NCBI RefSeq assembly: GCF_033097525.1
Contig: NZ_CP109907.1
Location: forward strand, 5,270,001 to 5,334,000
Reading direction: 5' to 3'
Length of the DNA: 64,000 bases
From: Sphingobacterium sp. UGAL515B_05
GTDB taxonomy: Bacteria; Bacteroidota; Bacteroidia; Sphingobacteriales; Sphingobacteriaceae
Shown: positions 17,678 to 26,875 of the stretch, in pieces
How the letters are laid out: every line of letters begins with the position of its first letter
Position numbering within the stretch: position 1 is the stretch's first letter
Notes under the pieces: generated by a model
Seen by the model: only the letters and a program-made list of their open reading frames with translations
Told to the model about the DNA's origin: nothing
Databases searched by the model: none
Position numbers and translations under genes: made by a program

Positions 17678-18331
17678 TTAAGGAGCTATACGCGTGATTT
17701 TCCAAGAATCTGACACCTTTTTATAGACCATGCGATCATGCAATCGACTTGCACGTCCTTGCCAAAATTCAAAGTAGATAGGTTTCAAAATATAACCGCC
17801 CCAATGGTCCGGCCTAGGGACAAACTCGTCTCCCTCATATTGACGCTCTAATGCTTCAACCCTCCTCTCCAAAAAACTTCGGTTTGGAATTTCATGACTT
17901 TGTGGGGATGCCAGTGCACCAATACGGCTCGCTTTGGGACGCGACTGGAAATATTCGTCGGAATCGGCTGCGTTAACAAACTCTACGACACCTTCTATCC
18001 GTACCTGCCGCTGTAATTCAGGCCAGAAAAATAATAATGCCGCATGTGGATTTGCTTTCATCTCTTCCCCTTTACGACTAAGGTAGTTTGTAAAAAATAC
18101 AAGTCCCTCTTCCGCAATATCTTTCAATAAAACAATTCTTGAAGAAGGTAAATGATGAGAAGATACGGTGGAAAGCACCATAGCGTTGGGCTCATTCACT
18201 TCGCTGTGGACAGCCGCATCAAACCAATTTTTAAACTGCTCGATTGGATCGTGATCCACATCTGATTCAGATAGACTACCCAATACATAATCCTGTCTGA
18301 TTGCTGCAATATCTTTATGTTGAATGGACAT
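17678..18331 (-). CDS. pdxH: Pyridoxamine 5'-phosphate oxidase
   Basis: 217 residues, the normal length. It oxidises PNP or PMP to pyridoxal phosphate with FMN. Motifs are SSRIVLLKDI near 62 and FFTNYLSRKGEEM near 78 for FMN binding, FFWPELQRQVRIEG near 100, QSRPKASRIGALASPQS near 128 and the C-terminal FWQGRASRLHDR, close to the family's WQGxxxRLHDR signature, ending in W-K-I-T-R-I-A-P. It is first in the pdxH-nuoC-nuoD unit and has a TAnnTTTG box 22 bp before its ATG. Confidence 0.94.
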   Translation of the reverse strand: MSIQHKDIAAIRQDYVLGSLSESDVDHDPIEQFKNWFDAAVHSEVNEPNAMVLSTVSSHHLPSSRIVLLKDIAEEGLVFFTNYLSRKGEEMKANPHAALLFFWPELQRQVRIEGVVEFVNAADSDEYFQSRPKASRIGALASPQSHEIPNRSFLERRVEALERQYEGDEFVPRPDHWGGYILKPIYFEFWQGRASRLHDRMVYKKVSDSWKITRIAP

Positions 18332-18353
18332 AGAAACCTACTTTTATATCCTA

Positions 18354-18361
18354 CAAACTTA
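18354..18361 (-). promoter_or_regulatory. Candidate -7 box of the pdxH-nuoCD promoter
   Basis: On the minus strand the sequence is TAAGTTTG, an exact match to the Bacteroidota -7 consensus TAnnTTTG, placed so that transcription would start about 15 nt before the pdxH ATG. A TTG at the -33 position is not clear. Confidence 0.45.
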
Positions 18362-18484
18362 CTAAAATCATTGCTTTTTCTCTATAAAGTTAGTAGAAAT
18401 TGATAAAATGCCAATTTTGGCACAAATCTCGCATAGATTAAATAAAAAAGATTAAATTCAATAAATAATTAAAATTCGCGCTAT

Positions 18485-19048
18485 ATGTTTACCGAACTAG
18501 ACCCACAGAAAGGAAGTTTGCTGATTTCCGAACCTTTTATGCTTGATCCTAGATTTTTGAGATCCGTCATATTATTATGTGATTACAATACGGAGGGAGC
18601 TTTGGGTTTTGTCCTGAACAATCAAACTAATGTACGTATCGGTCAACTGCTGGAATCTATCCCTCATTGTAACTTTCCGATCTATCTCGGAGGGCCTGTA
18701 GCACAGGAAAGTCTTTTCTTTGTCCATAGCCGATTTGACCTTCTGTTAAGTGGTGAAGAGGTTGCACCAGGCATCTACTTTGGCGGCGATGAGGAGAAAC
18801 TGATTGACGCCATTCAATCAGATCGCATTAAACAGGATGAATTGAAATTTTTTATCGGTTATTCCGGTTGGTCCCCAGGTCAGCTAGACGGCGAAATTAA
18901 AGAAAATAGCTGGGCGGTTCAGAATAAATACCACCATCAGCTGATTTTTGAAGGAAATGGCGAACTATTATGGAAAGATGCCATTATCGGTCTTGGCCCA
19001 AAATATGCGCATGTTGCCAATTTTCCACAGAGCCCAGGATTAAACTAA
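18485..19048 (+). CDS. YqgE/AlgH family protein
   Basis: 187 residues, the usual family length. It shows the family pattern: KGSLLISEPFMLDPRFLRSVILLCDYNTEGALGFVLN at the start, IYLGGPVAQESLFFVHS in the middle and FIGYSGWSPGQLDGEI near 120. The cytoplasmic fold is known; the biochemical role is unsettled (named after a regulator of alginate in Pseudomonas). It is divergent from pdxH with a 153-bp shared control region. Confidence 0.9.
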   Translation: MFTELDPQKGSLLISEPFMLDPRFLRSVILLCDYNTEGALGFVLNNQTNVRIGQLLESIPHCNFPIYLGGPVAQESLFFVHSRFDLLLSGEEVAPGIYFGGDEEKLIDAIQSDRIKQDELKFFIGYSGWSPGQLDGEIKENSWAVQNKYHHQLIFEGNGELLWKDAIIGLGPKYAHVANFPQSPGLN

Positions 19049-19220
19049 CGCAAACTATTCTGCATTACGCTGACAGATTTGATCCGGGGGGACTAAACCC
19101 ACATTACAAGTCAATGACAAAATAGACGTATTTCTGCCATCCTGTCCTACAACAGCGGTTTGGAACACCGATTGTGTATTTTTAACAAATCATAAAATTA
19201 AAAATATCGACATAAAAATT

Positions 19221-21110
19221 ATGAATCCAGAAAAAGGTAGTATCTCAATCCACACGGAGAACATATTTCCCGTAATCAAAAAATTCTTATACTCTGATAA
19301 TGAAATTTTCTTGCGCGAACTGGTATCTAATGCAGTTGATGCTTCTCAGAAAATCAAACGCTTAGCTTCATTAGGACAATACAATGGAGAAATAGGCGAA
19401 TTGATTGTAGACGTAAAATTCGATGAAGCTGCTAAGACCATCACGATTTCCGATAATGGTATTGGTATGACAGCCGACGAGATAAAAAAATACATCAACC
19501 AAATCGCATTCTCTGGAGCAACAGAGTTCATGGAGAAATTCAAAGAGGCAAATGATGCAAATGAAATCATCGGCCGTTTTGGATTAGGCTTCTATTCTGC
19601 CTTTATGGTAGCAGATACCGTAGAAATTCAGTCACTATCTTACCAGGATGGTGCAGAGCCTGCGCATTGGACCTGTGACGGTAGTACCTCATACGAAATC
19701 TCAACGGGTACAAGAACAACACGTGGTACAGATGTAATCCTACATATTAACGAAGAATCAACTGAATTCTTGAGTCAGGCTCGTTTACAGGACATCTTAG
19801 ATAAATATGCAAAATTCCTGCCTGTATCCATTCGTTTTGGGACAAAAACCAACTCGGAACCTGATGGTGAAGACGAAGAAGGAAAACCAAAATACAAGTC
19901 CGTAGAGGTTGATAATATTATCAATAATACGAATCCTGCCTGGACAAAATCACCGTCTGAATTAAAAGACGAAGATTACCTGGCATTCTATCGTGAGCTT
20001 TATCCCTATTCAATGGATGAACCCTTGTTTTGGATTCACCTCAATGTAGATTACCCATTCAATCTGACAGGTATCCTTTACTTCCCTAAGGTTAAAAACG
20101 AACTTGAGATCCAACGTAATAAAATCAAGTTATATTCGAGACAAGTATTTATCACAGACGAAGTCAAAGATATTGTTCCAGAATTCTTAATGCTCCTCCA
20201 TGGCGTCATTGATTCACCGGATATCCCATTGAATGTATCACGTTCATTCTTGCAAGCAGATAGTAACGTCAAGAAAATCAACAGCTATATCACGAAGAAA
20301 GTTGCCGACAAACTGAACGAAATCTTCAAAACTGACCGCAAAGGCTTTGAAGAAAAATGGAACGATATCGGTTTATTTATCAAATATGGCATGCTGAGCG
20401 ATGAGAAATTTGCGGAAAAAGCAAACGATTTTTGTTTGGTAAAAAACACAAATAACGAAAGCTTCACCATCAAAGAATACTGCGAGAAAGTTAAAGATAT
20501 TCAAGCAGATAAAGATGGAAACGTTGTCTACTTATACACCCATGATGCAGCCCAACAAGATGGCTTTATACAGACGGCTTTAAATAAAGGTTATGATGTA
20601 TTGATGCTTGATGGGCCTCTTGATACTCACTTTGCTGCTTATCTAGAACAAAAAGGCGGCGAAAAAGTACAATTGAAGCGTGTAGATGCAGACGTAATTG
20701 ATAAATTGATTCAAAAGGATGAAAAGGTAGCGCTCTCTCTTTCTGAGGAAGAATCTAAAAAAGCTTTGGCAGTTTTTGAAAAAGCAATTTCCCGTCAGGA
20801 CATGAAGGTTGAAGTTGATGCGCTCCAGGAAGCTGATTTACCCGTATCCGTAACAATTGACGAATTTATGCGTCGTATGAAAGATATGGCGAAAACGGGC
20901 GGTGGTATGAACTTTTATGGCTCATTGCCGGACAATTACAAAGTTACCGTTAATGGAAATCACCCACTGATCAAACGGATTTTATCATCTTCAGAAGAAG
21001 AAGGATCAAAACTGGCTAAACAAGCATTTGACTTGGCACTTCTATCCAGAGGATTATTATCGGGAGCAGATTTGACATCTTTTGTAAAGAGAAGTGTAGA
21101 GATGATCTAA
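19221..21110 (+). CDS. htpG: Molecular chaperone HtpG (Hsp90)
   Basis: 629 residues. It is the bacterial Hsp90, a dimeric ATP-dependent chaperone. The N-terminal GHKL ATPase motifs are complete: FLRELVSNAVDAS near 30, ISDNGIGM near 83 and GRFGLGFYSAFMVAD near 119. The middle domain has the catalytic-loop region NVSRSFLQ near 345, and the C-terminal dimerisation domain follows. It is transcribed alone with a strong terminator 17 bp after the stop. No CIRCE-type inverted repeat is visible in the 172-bp leader. Confidence 0.95.
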   Translation: MNPEKGSISIHTENIFPVIKKFLYSDNEIFLRELVSNAVDASQKIKRLASLGQYNGEIGELIVDVKFDEAAKTITISDNGIGMTADEIKKYINQIAFSGATEFMEKFKEANDANEIIGRFGLGFYSAFMVADTVEIQSLSYQDGAEPAHWTCDGSTSYEISTGTRTTRGTDVILHINEESTEFLSQARLQDILDKYAKFLPVSIRFGTKTNSEPDGEDEEGKPKYKSVEVDNIINNTNPAWTKSPSELKDEDYLAFYRELYPYSMDEPLFWIHLNVDYPFNLTGILYFPKVKNELEIQRNKIKLYSRQVFITDEVKDIVPEFLMLLHGVIDSPDIPLNVSRSFLQADSNVKKINSYITKKVADKLNEIFKTDRKGFEEKWNDIGLFIKYGMLSDEKFAEKANDFCLVKNTNNESFTIKEYCEKVKDIQADKDGNVVYLYTHDAAQQDGFIQTALNKGYDVLMLDGPLDTHFAAYLEQKGGEKVQLKRVDADVIDKLIQKDEKVALSLSEEESKKALAVFEKAISRQDMKVEVDALQEADLPVSVTIDEFMRRMKDMAKTGGGMNFYGSLPDNYKVTVNGNHPLIKRILSSSEEEGSKLAKQAFDLALLSRGLLSGADLTSFVKRSVEMI

Positions 21111-21126
21111 TATTATCTCCTTAACG

Positions 21127-21164
21127 AAAAAAGGCGGTTTTTTTAAAAAGAAACCGCCTTTTTT
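21127..21164 (+). terminator. Terminator of htpG
   Basis: AAAAAAGGCGGTTT (21127-21140) pairs with AAACCGCCTTTTTT (21151-21164), a GC-rich core ended by a T-run. The A/T arms make it usable in both directions. Confidence 0.85.
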
Positions 21165-21359
21165 GTTTGCTATTGACAACCTAGAATAGCATTTGTACCA
21201 CCTAAACGACTTTGAATACTGAATTTGATGCACGGTTCAGGTTTTTTATTAAAATTTAATAAACTAATCTTCACCTAGTTGACCTTAAAGCCCCTTTTTT
21301 TTGAGTGAAATATTTGGAGGGAATAGGGTTTAATCGTACTTTTGTATCATCAAAATCAC

Positions 21360-21434
21360 GGTAGGTATAGCTCAGTTGGTTAGAGCACTAGATTGTGGTT
21401 CTAGGGGTCGTCGGTTCGAGCCCGATTACTTACC
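21360..21434 (+). tRNA. tRNA-His (anticodon GTG)
   Basis: Acceptor GTAGGTA pairs with TACTTAC (one G-U) with an extra G at 21360 facing discriminator C, the hallmark of tRNA-His. Anticodon stem CTAGA/TCTAG encloses loop TTGTGGT, anticodon GTG, and the T-arm has GGTTCGAGC. CCA is not encoded. Confidence 0.95.
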
Positions 21435-21435
21435 C

Positions 21436-21466
21436 AAAAAGGCAGATCAAATGATCTGCCTTTTTT
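21436..21466 (+). terminator. Terminator of tRNA-His
   Basis: GGCAGATCA and TGATCTGCC form a 9-bp stem flanked by A5 and T6, directly after the tRNA 3' end. Confidence 0.85.
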
Positions 21467-22145
21467 AATTTTAGCAAGATTGATACTAATTTTCCTCCTA
21501 TAACTTTTCGCAGCACTTCCATTAATAGATCAGAAAGTAAGTTTAGCTTGGGTTGATTCATAACAATGACACCTCCTTTTAAACCTTTTATTAGCAATAT
21601 CCTTGACATTGGAACATATAAAGTAAAGACGGCCCAATACGATGACGGGCTGTAAGAGCAGTAAATAGCGCACCTTTGTCGCGGCAGAATGAATTGGCTT
21701 CTTTTTTTGAGAAACTTACCAGCCCCGGAGGAACTTGACGGATTCTTGGAAACCGGGACTGGATAAGTTAGATCAAACAGTTAAGATTGCTACCGTAATA
21801 ATGATATAACAAAATTAAATTTAAAAAATCAGATTTTTGTTTTCTTAATTATTCAATTGCTTTTCGTATTAATAACTATCTTAAAAACTCTCCGATTTTT
21901 TACTGACAAACCCAGAAATTCATCGAAGTAAAGGGCTGCAAACAGAGTCAATCAGCTGATTATAGCAACGTTGTTCCCTCATTGATCAAAATTTAATAAT
22001 ATCAAAAACTTTCTTAATAATCTTTAAAACTGAATTCATGATACTTTGATCTACCTTAGTAGCTGTTAGGTGAGGTTATTTAGATTTAACCAGTCTAAAT
22101 TCGGAAGGAAGGCCAGCAGTCATCTTTATTTAGCTAAAGACATAT
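21467..22145. other. 680-bp gap with two imperfect hairpins, no gene seen
   Basis: No credible reading frame on either strand. Two inverted repeats stand out: ACGGCCC/GGGCTGT (21629-21653, one mismatch) and a longer one, CTTACCAGCCCCGG (21715-21728) with CCGGGACTGGATAAG (21753-21767), one mismatch and one bulge, around a 24-nt loop. The second half (21780-22080) is plain AT-rich DNA leading to the CDF-like gene. The hairpins could be an unrecognised RNA or gene remains. Confidence 0.4.
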
Positions 22146-23069
22146 ATGAATAGACAGGGAAATATTGAACGTAAAGCTCTATTAGTTGGTGCATTTATTT
22201 ATTTAGTTCTGGGATTGTCAGGCTGGTATACCTATTATTCGTCCAACTCAGAAGCAATGCTGTTGGATGCAAATTACAATATGGTGAATTCCTTTGCCAG
22301 TTTTATTGGATTCTATGTTGTAAAAATACGCAGTAAGAAAACAGCGACATTTCCATGGGGACAATTTATTTATGAATCATTATATGCATTAGTAAAAGGT
22401 ATTTTAATTCTTGGAATACTAATCGCTGCACTCTGGGAAAATAGCATGAAAATATATGTTTACTTTCTTAAAGGAAAAACACTTGTGGTAAACACCGATC
22501 CAATTTTGCCTATGATCGTTATTTCAGTTGTGTTAAGCTTTGGATTAGCAATATACTACAAAAGCTCAAACAAGAAAATCGAAAATACCAGCACTATGCT
22601 AGCTACTGATACGAAAGCGGCCATGATAGATGGGTATCTCTTTTTCTTTGGGGGCGGATCTTTACTATTGATGCTTTACTTAGGAAAAATCATACCATCA
22701 CTGCGTTTCCTGCAGTTTATTGGAGATGCATTGGTTGTATTAATTTTTGAAGCTGTAATGATCAAGGAGCCCATTCATATTATTAAAAACAATTTCGTGG
22801 AATTGGCCGGCGGCCAATTACAATCCGACAGCGAATGGAAAGAAATAAAGGATATAGTAACAAACACCCCTATTCGACACTTTACGATCAGCAATGTGTA
22901 CATTATTAAGACTGGTAGTTCGATTTTGATTCTTGTATATATTTCACAGAATTCAGCATCTTCCTTTATTAAAAAAGACGATATCATTCAATTTAAAGCT
23001 AGTAATATCACGCAATTAATAAAAATGGGGTATCCCAACGTCGCAATGGAGCTAATAATACAGGGCTAG
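22146..23069 (+). CDS. CDF-like membrane protein with degenerate metal-site residues
   Basis: 307 residues. The layout follows the cation diffusion facilitator family: about six membrane segments (15-32, 48-62, 82-102, 118-136, 166-184, 190-208), then a cytoplasmic ferredoxin-like domain (about 225-307). By my alignment to the exporter at 25912, the TM2 metal residues (HxxxD/ExxxD) read Tyr44-xxx-Asn48 here, TM5 HxxxD reads AxxxD (AAMID), and the family HPYGHGRxEP is replaced by FPWGQFIYES. It may therefore not carry the usual divalent metals, or may not be a transporter. It stands alone, with a long leader and no operon partner. Confidence 0.6.
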   Translation: MNRQGNIERKALLVGAFIYLVLGLSGWYTYYSSNSEAMLLDANYNMVNSFASFIGFYVVKIRSKKTATFPWGQFIYESLYALVKGILILGILIAALWENSMKIYVYFLKGKTLVVNTDPILPMIVISVVLSFGLAIYYKSSNKKIENTSTMLATDTKAAMIDGYLFFFGGGSLLLMLYLGKIIPSLRFLQFIGDALVVLIFEAVMIKEPIHIIKNNFVELAGGQLQSDSEWKEIKDIVTNTPIRHFTISNVYIIKTGSSILILVYISQNSASSFIKKDDIIQFKASNITQLIKMGYPNVAMELIIQG

Positions 23070-23282
23070 CAAAGTATCTCGCATCGCATCAAATTCATAT
23101 AAGATCAACTAAAAGACCAGTCAGACTGAATTTATTTAACTTTTAAAATATTTAGTATTTAAAATATACACTCGTACAAAATGTTGCAATATTTTGCATA
23201 AAATACAGGTATTATGAATTATTTATTACAACATATATCAAAAATACCCTATGTTTGTAACATAATTTACAAAAAAGATAGC

Positions 23283-24035
23283 ATGATTTCAAAGGAAGAA
23301 CGTCACGATTTTATATTATCGAAGATTAAAAAGGAACGAAAGCTCGCAATGATCGACTTGGCAACAGAACTCAAGGTCTCTGAGCACACCGTGCGACGGG
23401 ATCTGAAAGAACTCTCTGATGCTGGTCTGCTACGCGCAATCCGAGGTGGAGCCACTGTTCGATCAAACATACCTTTCGACATATATAACCGTAACAAGCT
23501 CGACATTTTGGAAAAGCAGCTGATAGCTGAAAAATCGATTACATTGTTGCGAGATAATCAGGTGGTTTTTTTTGATGGCGGTACAACAACACAGGCTATT
23601 GCCGGAAATATACCCGATGAACTAGCACTTACTGTGGTTACCCATAGTCTTCCCATTGCAAATATACTTTCTAACCATCCAAATATTCAGCTGATCTTCG
23701 CAGGCGGTATTTTCTGTAAATCTTCTTTTACCATGCAAGGTAAGGCTGCTATCTCCCTATTTGAAGAAATTTATGCTGATATTTGCTTTCTTGGTATCTG
23801 TAGCCTGGATCTGCAACATGGACTTACGGCTAGAACGCTGGAAGAAACATACATCAAAAGGGCGCTATGTAAAAACGCCAGCAACATCGTAGCTGCCACA
23901 ACAAGCAATAAACTGGAAACAACAGAACCTTTCGTTATTTGTCCTACAACGGATGTCAATTATTTAATCACGGAAAGAGATCCTTCAGAAATGCTTTTAA
24001 CGGCCTATCATAAAACAAATATTACGATTTTATAA
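23283..24035 (+). CDS. DeoR family transcriptional regulator
   Basis: 250 residues from the ATG at 23283; the frame is open from 23214, but family alignment begins at MISKEERHDFIL. It has an N-terminal winged helix with the DeoR signature DLATELKVSEHTVRRDLKELSDAGLLRAIRGGA, then a phosphosugar-binding DeoRC domain (VFFDGGTTTQAIA near 100, GGIFCKSSFTMQG, FLGICSLDLQHGLT). It typically represses sugar genes until a sugar phosphate binds. It is 10 bp ahead of the ribose-5-phosphate isomerase-like gene and is probably cotranscribed, so it likely controls this cluster. Confidence 0.87.
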   Translation: MISKEERHDFILSKIKKERKLAMIDLATELKVSEHTVRRDLKELSDAGLLRAIRGGATVRSNIPFDIYNRNKLDILEKQLIAEKSITLLRDNQVVFFDGGTTTQAIAGNIPDELALTVVTHSLPIANILSNHPNIQLIFAGGIFCKSSFTMQGKAAISLFEEIYADICFLGICSLDLQHGLTARTLEETYIKRALCKNASNIVAATTSNKLETTEPFVICPTTDVNYLITERDPSEMLLTAYHKTNITIL

Positions 24036-24045
24036 ATGCTAAGCT

Positions 24046-24747
24046 ATGAGAAATCTAAAACAAGAAGTTGCTAGAGCCGCACTTCACTTGTTGGAGCCGC
24101 ATCAGGTAATCGGTCTGGGTGTTGGATCAACAATAGCTCATTTCGTCGATTTGATTGCTACTGAAATCGAATTTAAATCCGATTTAAAATTTATTTCACC
24201 TTCTTTGGAAACCAAAATATTGCTTCATACACATGGACTCATTTGCATTGATTGTAATACATTATCTGCGCTTGACTACTATTTTGACAGTTGTGACCAA
24301 GTAGATCAAAATTTAAATGCGCTCAAAAGTGGTGGCGGGGTACATTGCAGTGAAAAAATCATGGCAGCTATGGCAGATCAATTTATCCTCTTAGTTGATG
24401 CGACAAAGATGGTCAAAGAGCTTAGTACAACATATCCGTTATGTATAGAAATACTACCCGAAGCTTGGCTTTCTGTATGTAATAAAATAAAATCCAGCTT
24501 TGGTCCGCAACTATCCGAAATTGTATTGCGCCATTCCAAACAAAAATCTGGTCCACTTACATCAGACAGGGGCAATTTCCTAGCTGATATTTATTTCAAT
24601 ACACTACCTGATCTTGAACATTTGAACAGGGATATTAAACAAATCCCAGGAGTTTTGGAACATTCCCTCTTTTATCAGTTGTGTTCTGAATGCCTCATGG
24701 CAACTGATAATGAAATAAAACATTTACATTCAAAACGAGTTGACTAA
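24046..24747 (+). CDS. rpiA: Ribose-5-phosphate isomerase A-like protein
   Basis: 233 residues. It should interconvert ribose 5-phosphate and ribulose 5-phosphate in the pentose phosphate pathway. It has IGLGVGSTIAHFVD near 19 (phosphate-loop GxGST), FDSCDQVDQNL where E. coli has VDGADEINGHM, keeping both catalytic Asp residues, a Lys-SGGG loop, and a Glu-Lys pair (CSEK) for the catalytic base. It is clearly diverged: the SSDAST motif reads SPSLET. It may be a specialised paralogue acting on a related sugar phosphate, which fits its DeoR partner. The gene symbol names the family only. Confidence 0.75.
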   Translation: MRNLKQEVARAALHLLEPHQVIGLGVGSTIAHFVDLIATEIEFKSDLKFISPSLETKILLHTHGLICIDCNTLSALDYYFDSCDQVDQNLNALKSGGGVHCSEKIMAAMADQFILLVDATKMVKELSTTYPLCIEILPEAWLSVCNKIKSSFGPQLSEIVLRHSKQKSGPLTSDRGNFLADIYFNTLPDLEHLNRDIKQIPGVLEHSLFYQLCSECLMATDNEIKHLHSKRVD

Positions 24748-24834
24748 GTGGGCAGTAGAAAAAAATGAATTCGAGCACTCCCCTTAAAATCGTGTAAATT
24801 ATTTAATAAAAATTACAAAACACTTCAAATCAAT

Positions 24835-25869
24835 ATGCAAAACACTCAAATTAACACCGGAATACTCAGTTTTGGCATGTCAGGTCGCGTCTTTCACGCA
24901 CCATTTATACATACAAATCCACATTTCAACCTTGTCGCTGTGGTAGAACGATCAACCAAAACAGCTCATAAACTTTATCCGACGGTAAAGAGCTATGATA
25001 GCATCAGCGAACTATTAGCGGATGAAAGTATCGAGCTGGTTATTGTAAACACACCAAATTATACCCATTTCCAATTTGCCAAAGAGGCTTTGGAGGCCGG
25101 AAAGCACGTATTGCTTGAAAAGCCCGCAGTTGATGATTCAAAACAATTCGACGAACTGCTTGACATCAGTAGCGCACAGAATAAGAAACTATTTTTTTAT
25201 CAAAATAGAAGATATGACAGTCACTTCCTTGATATCAAACAAGTAATCGACAGTAAGGAATTAGGAAAGCTCATTGAAGTGCATTTTAGATTTGACCGAT
25301 ATAAAATGGAATTAGGTCAAAAATATTTTAAGGAAGATGCACAGTATATTTCCAATGGTATTACCTACGATCTTGGTCCGCACTTGATCGATCAGGCCAT
25401 ATCGCTCTTCGGAAAACCTATCAAGTTTGCCAAAACAACGTCGATTAATAGACCAGATTCAAAAGTTGCAGACTATTTTCATTACCATTTATATTATCCC
25501 GAAGGCCTTAATGTTTACTTAACAGGCAGTCTGCTTGTTGCATCCCCACAGGCAGCCTTTGTCCTGCATGGAACACAAGGGAGTTTTATCAAGCACATGA
25601 CCGATGTGCAAGAGCAGCAACTGATCGATGGCATGCTGCCCAACAATCCATCTTATGGAATCGAACCTGCTAGTGCTAAAGGAAAACTCGTCACTATCGA
25701 TGCTTCTAACCAGAGAAAGGAATCAGATATAACAGCGCACAAAGGAAACTACAATCAGCTGTTTGAAGATATTTATGAAAGCCTAAGAAATCAAGGCGAT
25801 TACCCTATAAAAGCAGATCAGATTAAATGGCAAATTGAAATGCTGGAAGCTGTAGACACTTCAGTCTAA
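24835..25869 (+). CDS. Gfo/Idh/MocA family oxidoreductase
   Basis: 344 residues. An N-terminal Rossmann domain binds NAD(P) (ILSFGMSGRVFHAPFI near 10, a GxxGxxxH variant), followed by VLLEKPAVDD near 95 with the family's E-K-P motif. The C-terminal domain carries the DLGPHLIDQAISLFG block near 180, with the catalytic-type His. It probably oxidises or reduces a sugar or cyclitol. It lies 87 bp after the isomerase-like gene in the same direction and ends at a strong bidirectional terminator. Confidence 0.87.
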   Translation: MQNTQINTGILSFGMSGRVFHAPFIHTNPHFNLVAVVERSTKTAHKLYPTVKSYDSISELLADESIELVIVNTPNYTHFQFAKEALEAGKHVLLEKPAVDDSKQFDELLDISSAQNKKLFFYQNRRYDSHFLDIKQVIDSKELGKLIEVHFRFDRYKMELGQKYFKEDAQYISNGITYDLGPHLIDQAISLFGKPIKFAKTTSINRPDSKVADYFHYHLYYPEGLNVYLTGSLLVASPQAAFVLHGTQGSFIKHMTDVQEQQLIDGMLPNNPSYGIEPASAKGKLVTIDASNQRKESDITAHKGNYNQLFEDIYESLRNQGDYPIKADQIKWQIEMLEAVDTSV

Positions 25870-25870
25870 A

Positions 25871-25913
25871 AAAATGGAGCACATCTTGTTATTGCTAAGA
25901 TGTGCTCCATTTT
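25871..25913. terminator. Bidirectional terminator between convergent genes
   Basis: AAAATGGAGCACATCTT (25871-25887) pairs perfectly with AAGATGTGCTCCATTTT (25897-25913), a 17-bp stem with a 9-nt loop. It overlaps the stop codon of the CDF gene on the minus strand. Confidence 0.8.
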
Positions 25914-26805
25914 AGGTTACACTCCAAAGACATTCATTGGGTTCGATATGAATCATGACATGACCAAGATCAGGTATATTCCTGATCAAATGATCTTTGA
26001 GCTTATGAGCCAAGTCGTGCCCCGCCCGTACTGTGATTTCACTATCGACGATGGCATGTAAGTCAACATGATACTTTGCGCCCGACTTGCGGACATAACA
26101 TTTTTCAGTAGCTTTGATTCCATCTACCTGTAAAGCAAGCTCACGAATGTTATCGATCACTTCTTCATACACATTCTCATCCATGATTTCGCCTAGCGCC
26201 GGCCTGAAAATATGATAACAGTTGTAGAGTATAAAACCTGCGGCGAACAGTGCAGCATAATCATCTGCATTTTCGTAGCCCTTTCCCATCAATAGCGCAA
26301 TGGAGATTCCAATAAAAGCCGCCACAGATGTGATAGCATCGCTACGGTGATGCCAGGCATCCGCTCGTAATGAAGAACTATTTGTTTCTCTACTTTTCTT
26401 CATCACGATCCGGTAAGAAATCTCTTTCCAAATAATGATGCCGCCCAAAACAAACAGCGTCCATGGCTTTGGTAAGTCGTGCGGCGTTCCGATATTCTCA
26501 ACACTTTCATAAGCTATTATGGTCGCTGACACTATCAAAAAACCAACCACAATAAAGGTAATCAGGGGTTCCACCCTGCCGTGACCATAAGGATGGTTAT
26601 CGTCGGCAGGTCGTTGCGCATATTTTAGACCAAGTAACACGAGAAAGGAAGAAAAAATATCGGCTGTTGACTCAATTGCGTCAGCAATCAATGCATAAGA
26701 ATTCCCAAAAAAACCAGCTAACCATTTCAACAAAGCCAACAATGCGTTGCCTACAATACTAAAATAAGTTGTTCTGACAGCAGTCTGTTCTTGATGTTCC
26801 GACAT
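25912..26805 (-). CDS. Cation diffusion facilitator family metal exporter
   Basis: 297 residues. It is a proton-coupled exporter of divalent metals such as Zn, Fe or Cd in the inner membrane. About six membrane segments precede a cytoplasmic domain. Family motifs are IADAIESTADIFSSFLVLLGLKYA in TM2, the loop HPYGHGRVEPL near 75, WHHRSDAITSVAAFIG in TM5 with HxxxD intact, and HVMIHIEPNE at the C-terminus. The set is complete, unlike in the CDF-like protein at 22146. It is the first gene of its own leftward unit; no metal regulator is adjacent. Confidence 0.9.
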   Translation of the reverse strand: MSEHQEQTAVRTTYFSIVGNALLALLKWLAGFFGNSYALIADAIESTADIFSSFLVLLGLKYAQRPADDNHPYGHGRVEPLITFIVVGFLIVSATIIAYESVENIGTPHDLPKPWTLFVLGGIIIWKEISYRIVMKKSRETNSSSLRADAWHHRSDAITSVAAFIGISIALLMGKGYENADDYAALFAAGFILYNCYHIFRPALGEIMDENVYEEVIDNIRELALQVDGIKATEKCYVRKSGAKYHVDLHAIVDSEITVRAGHDLAHKLKDHLIRNIPDLGHVMIHIEPNECLWSVT

Positions 26806-26875
26806 AGCGATAATTTCCTTAACAACGCGGGATTACTCTTTTTCTTATCAAATTCTAGCGCTCATGCAACAATCA

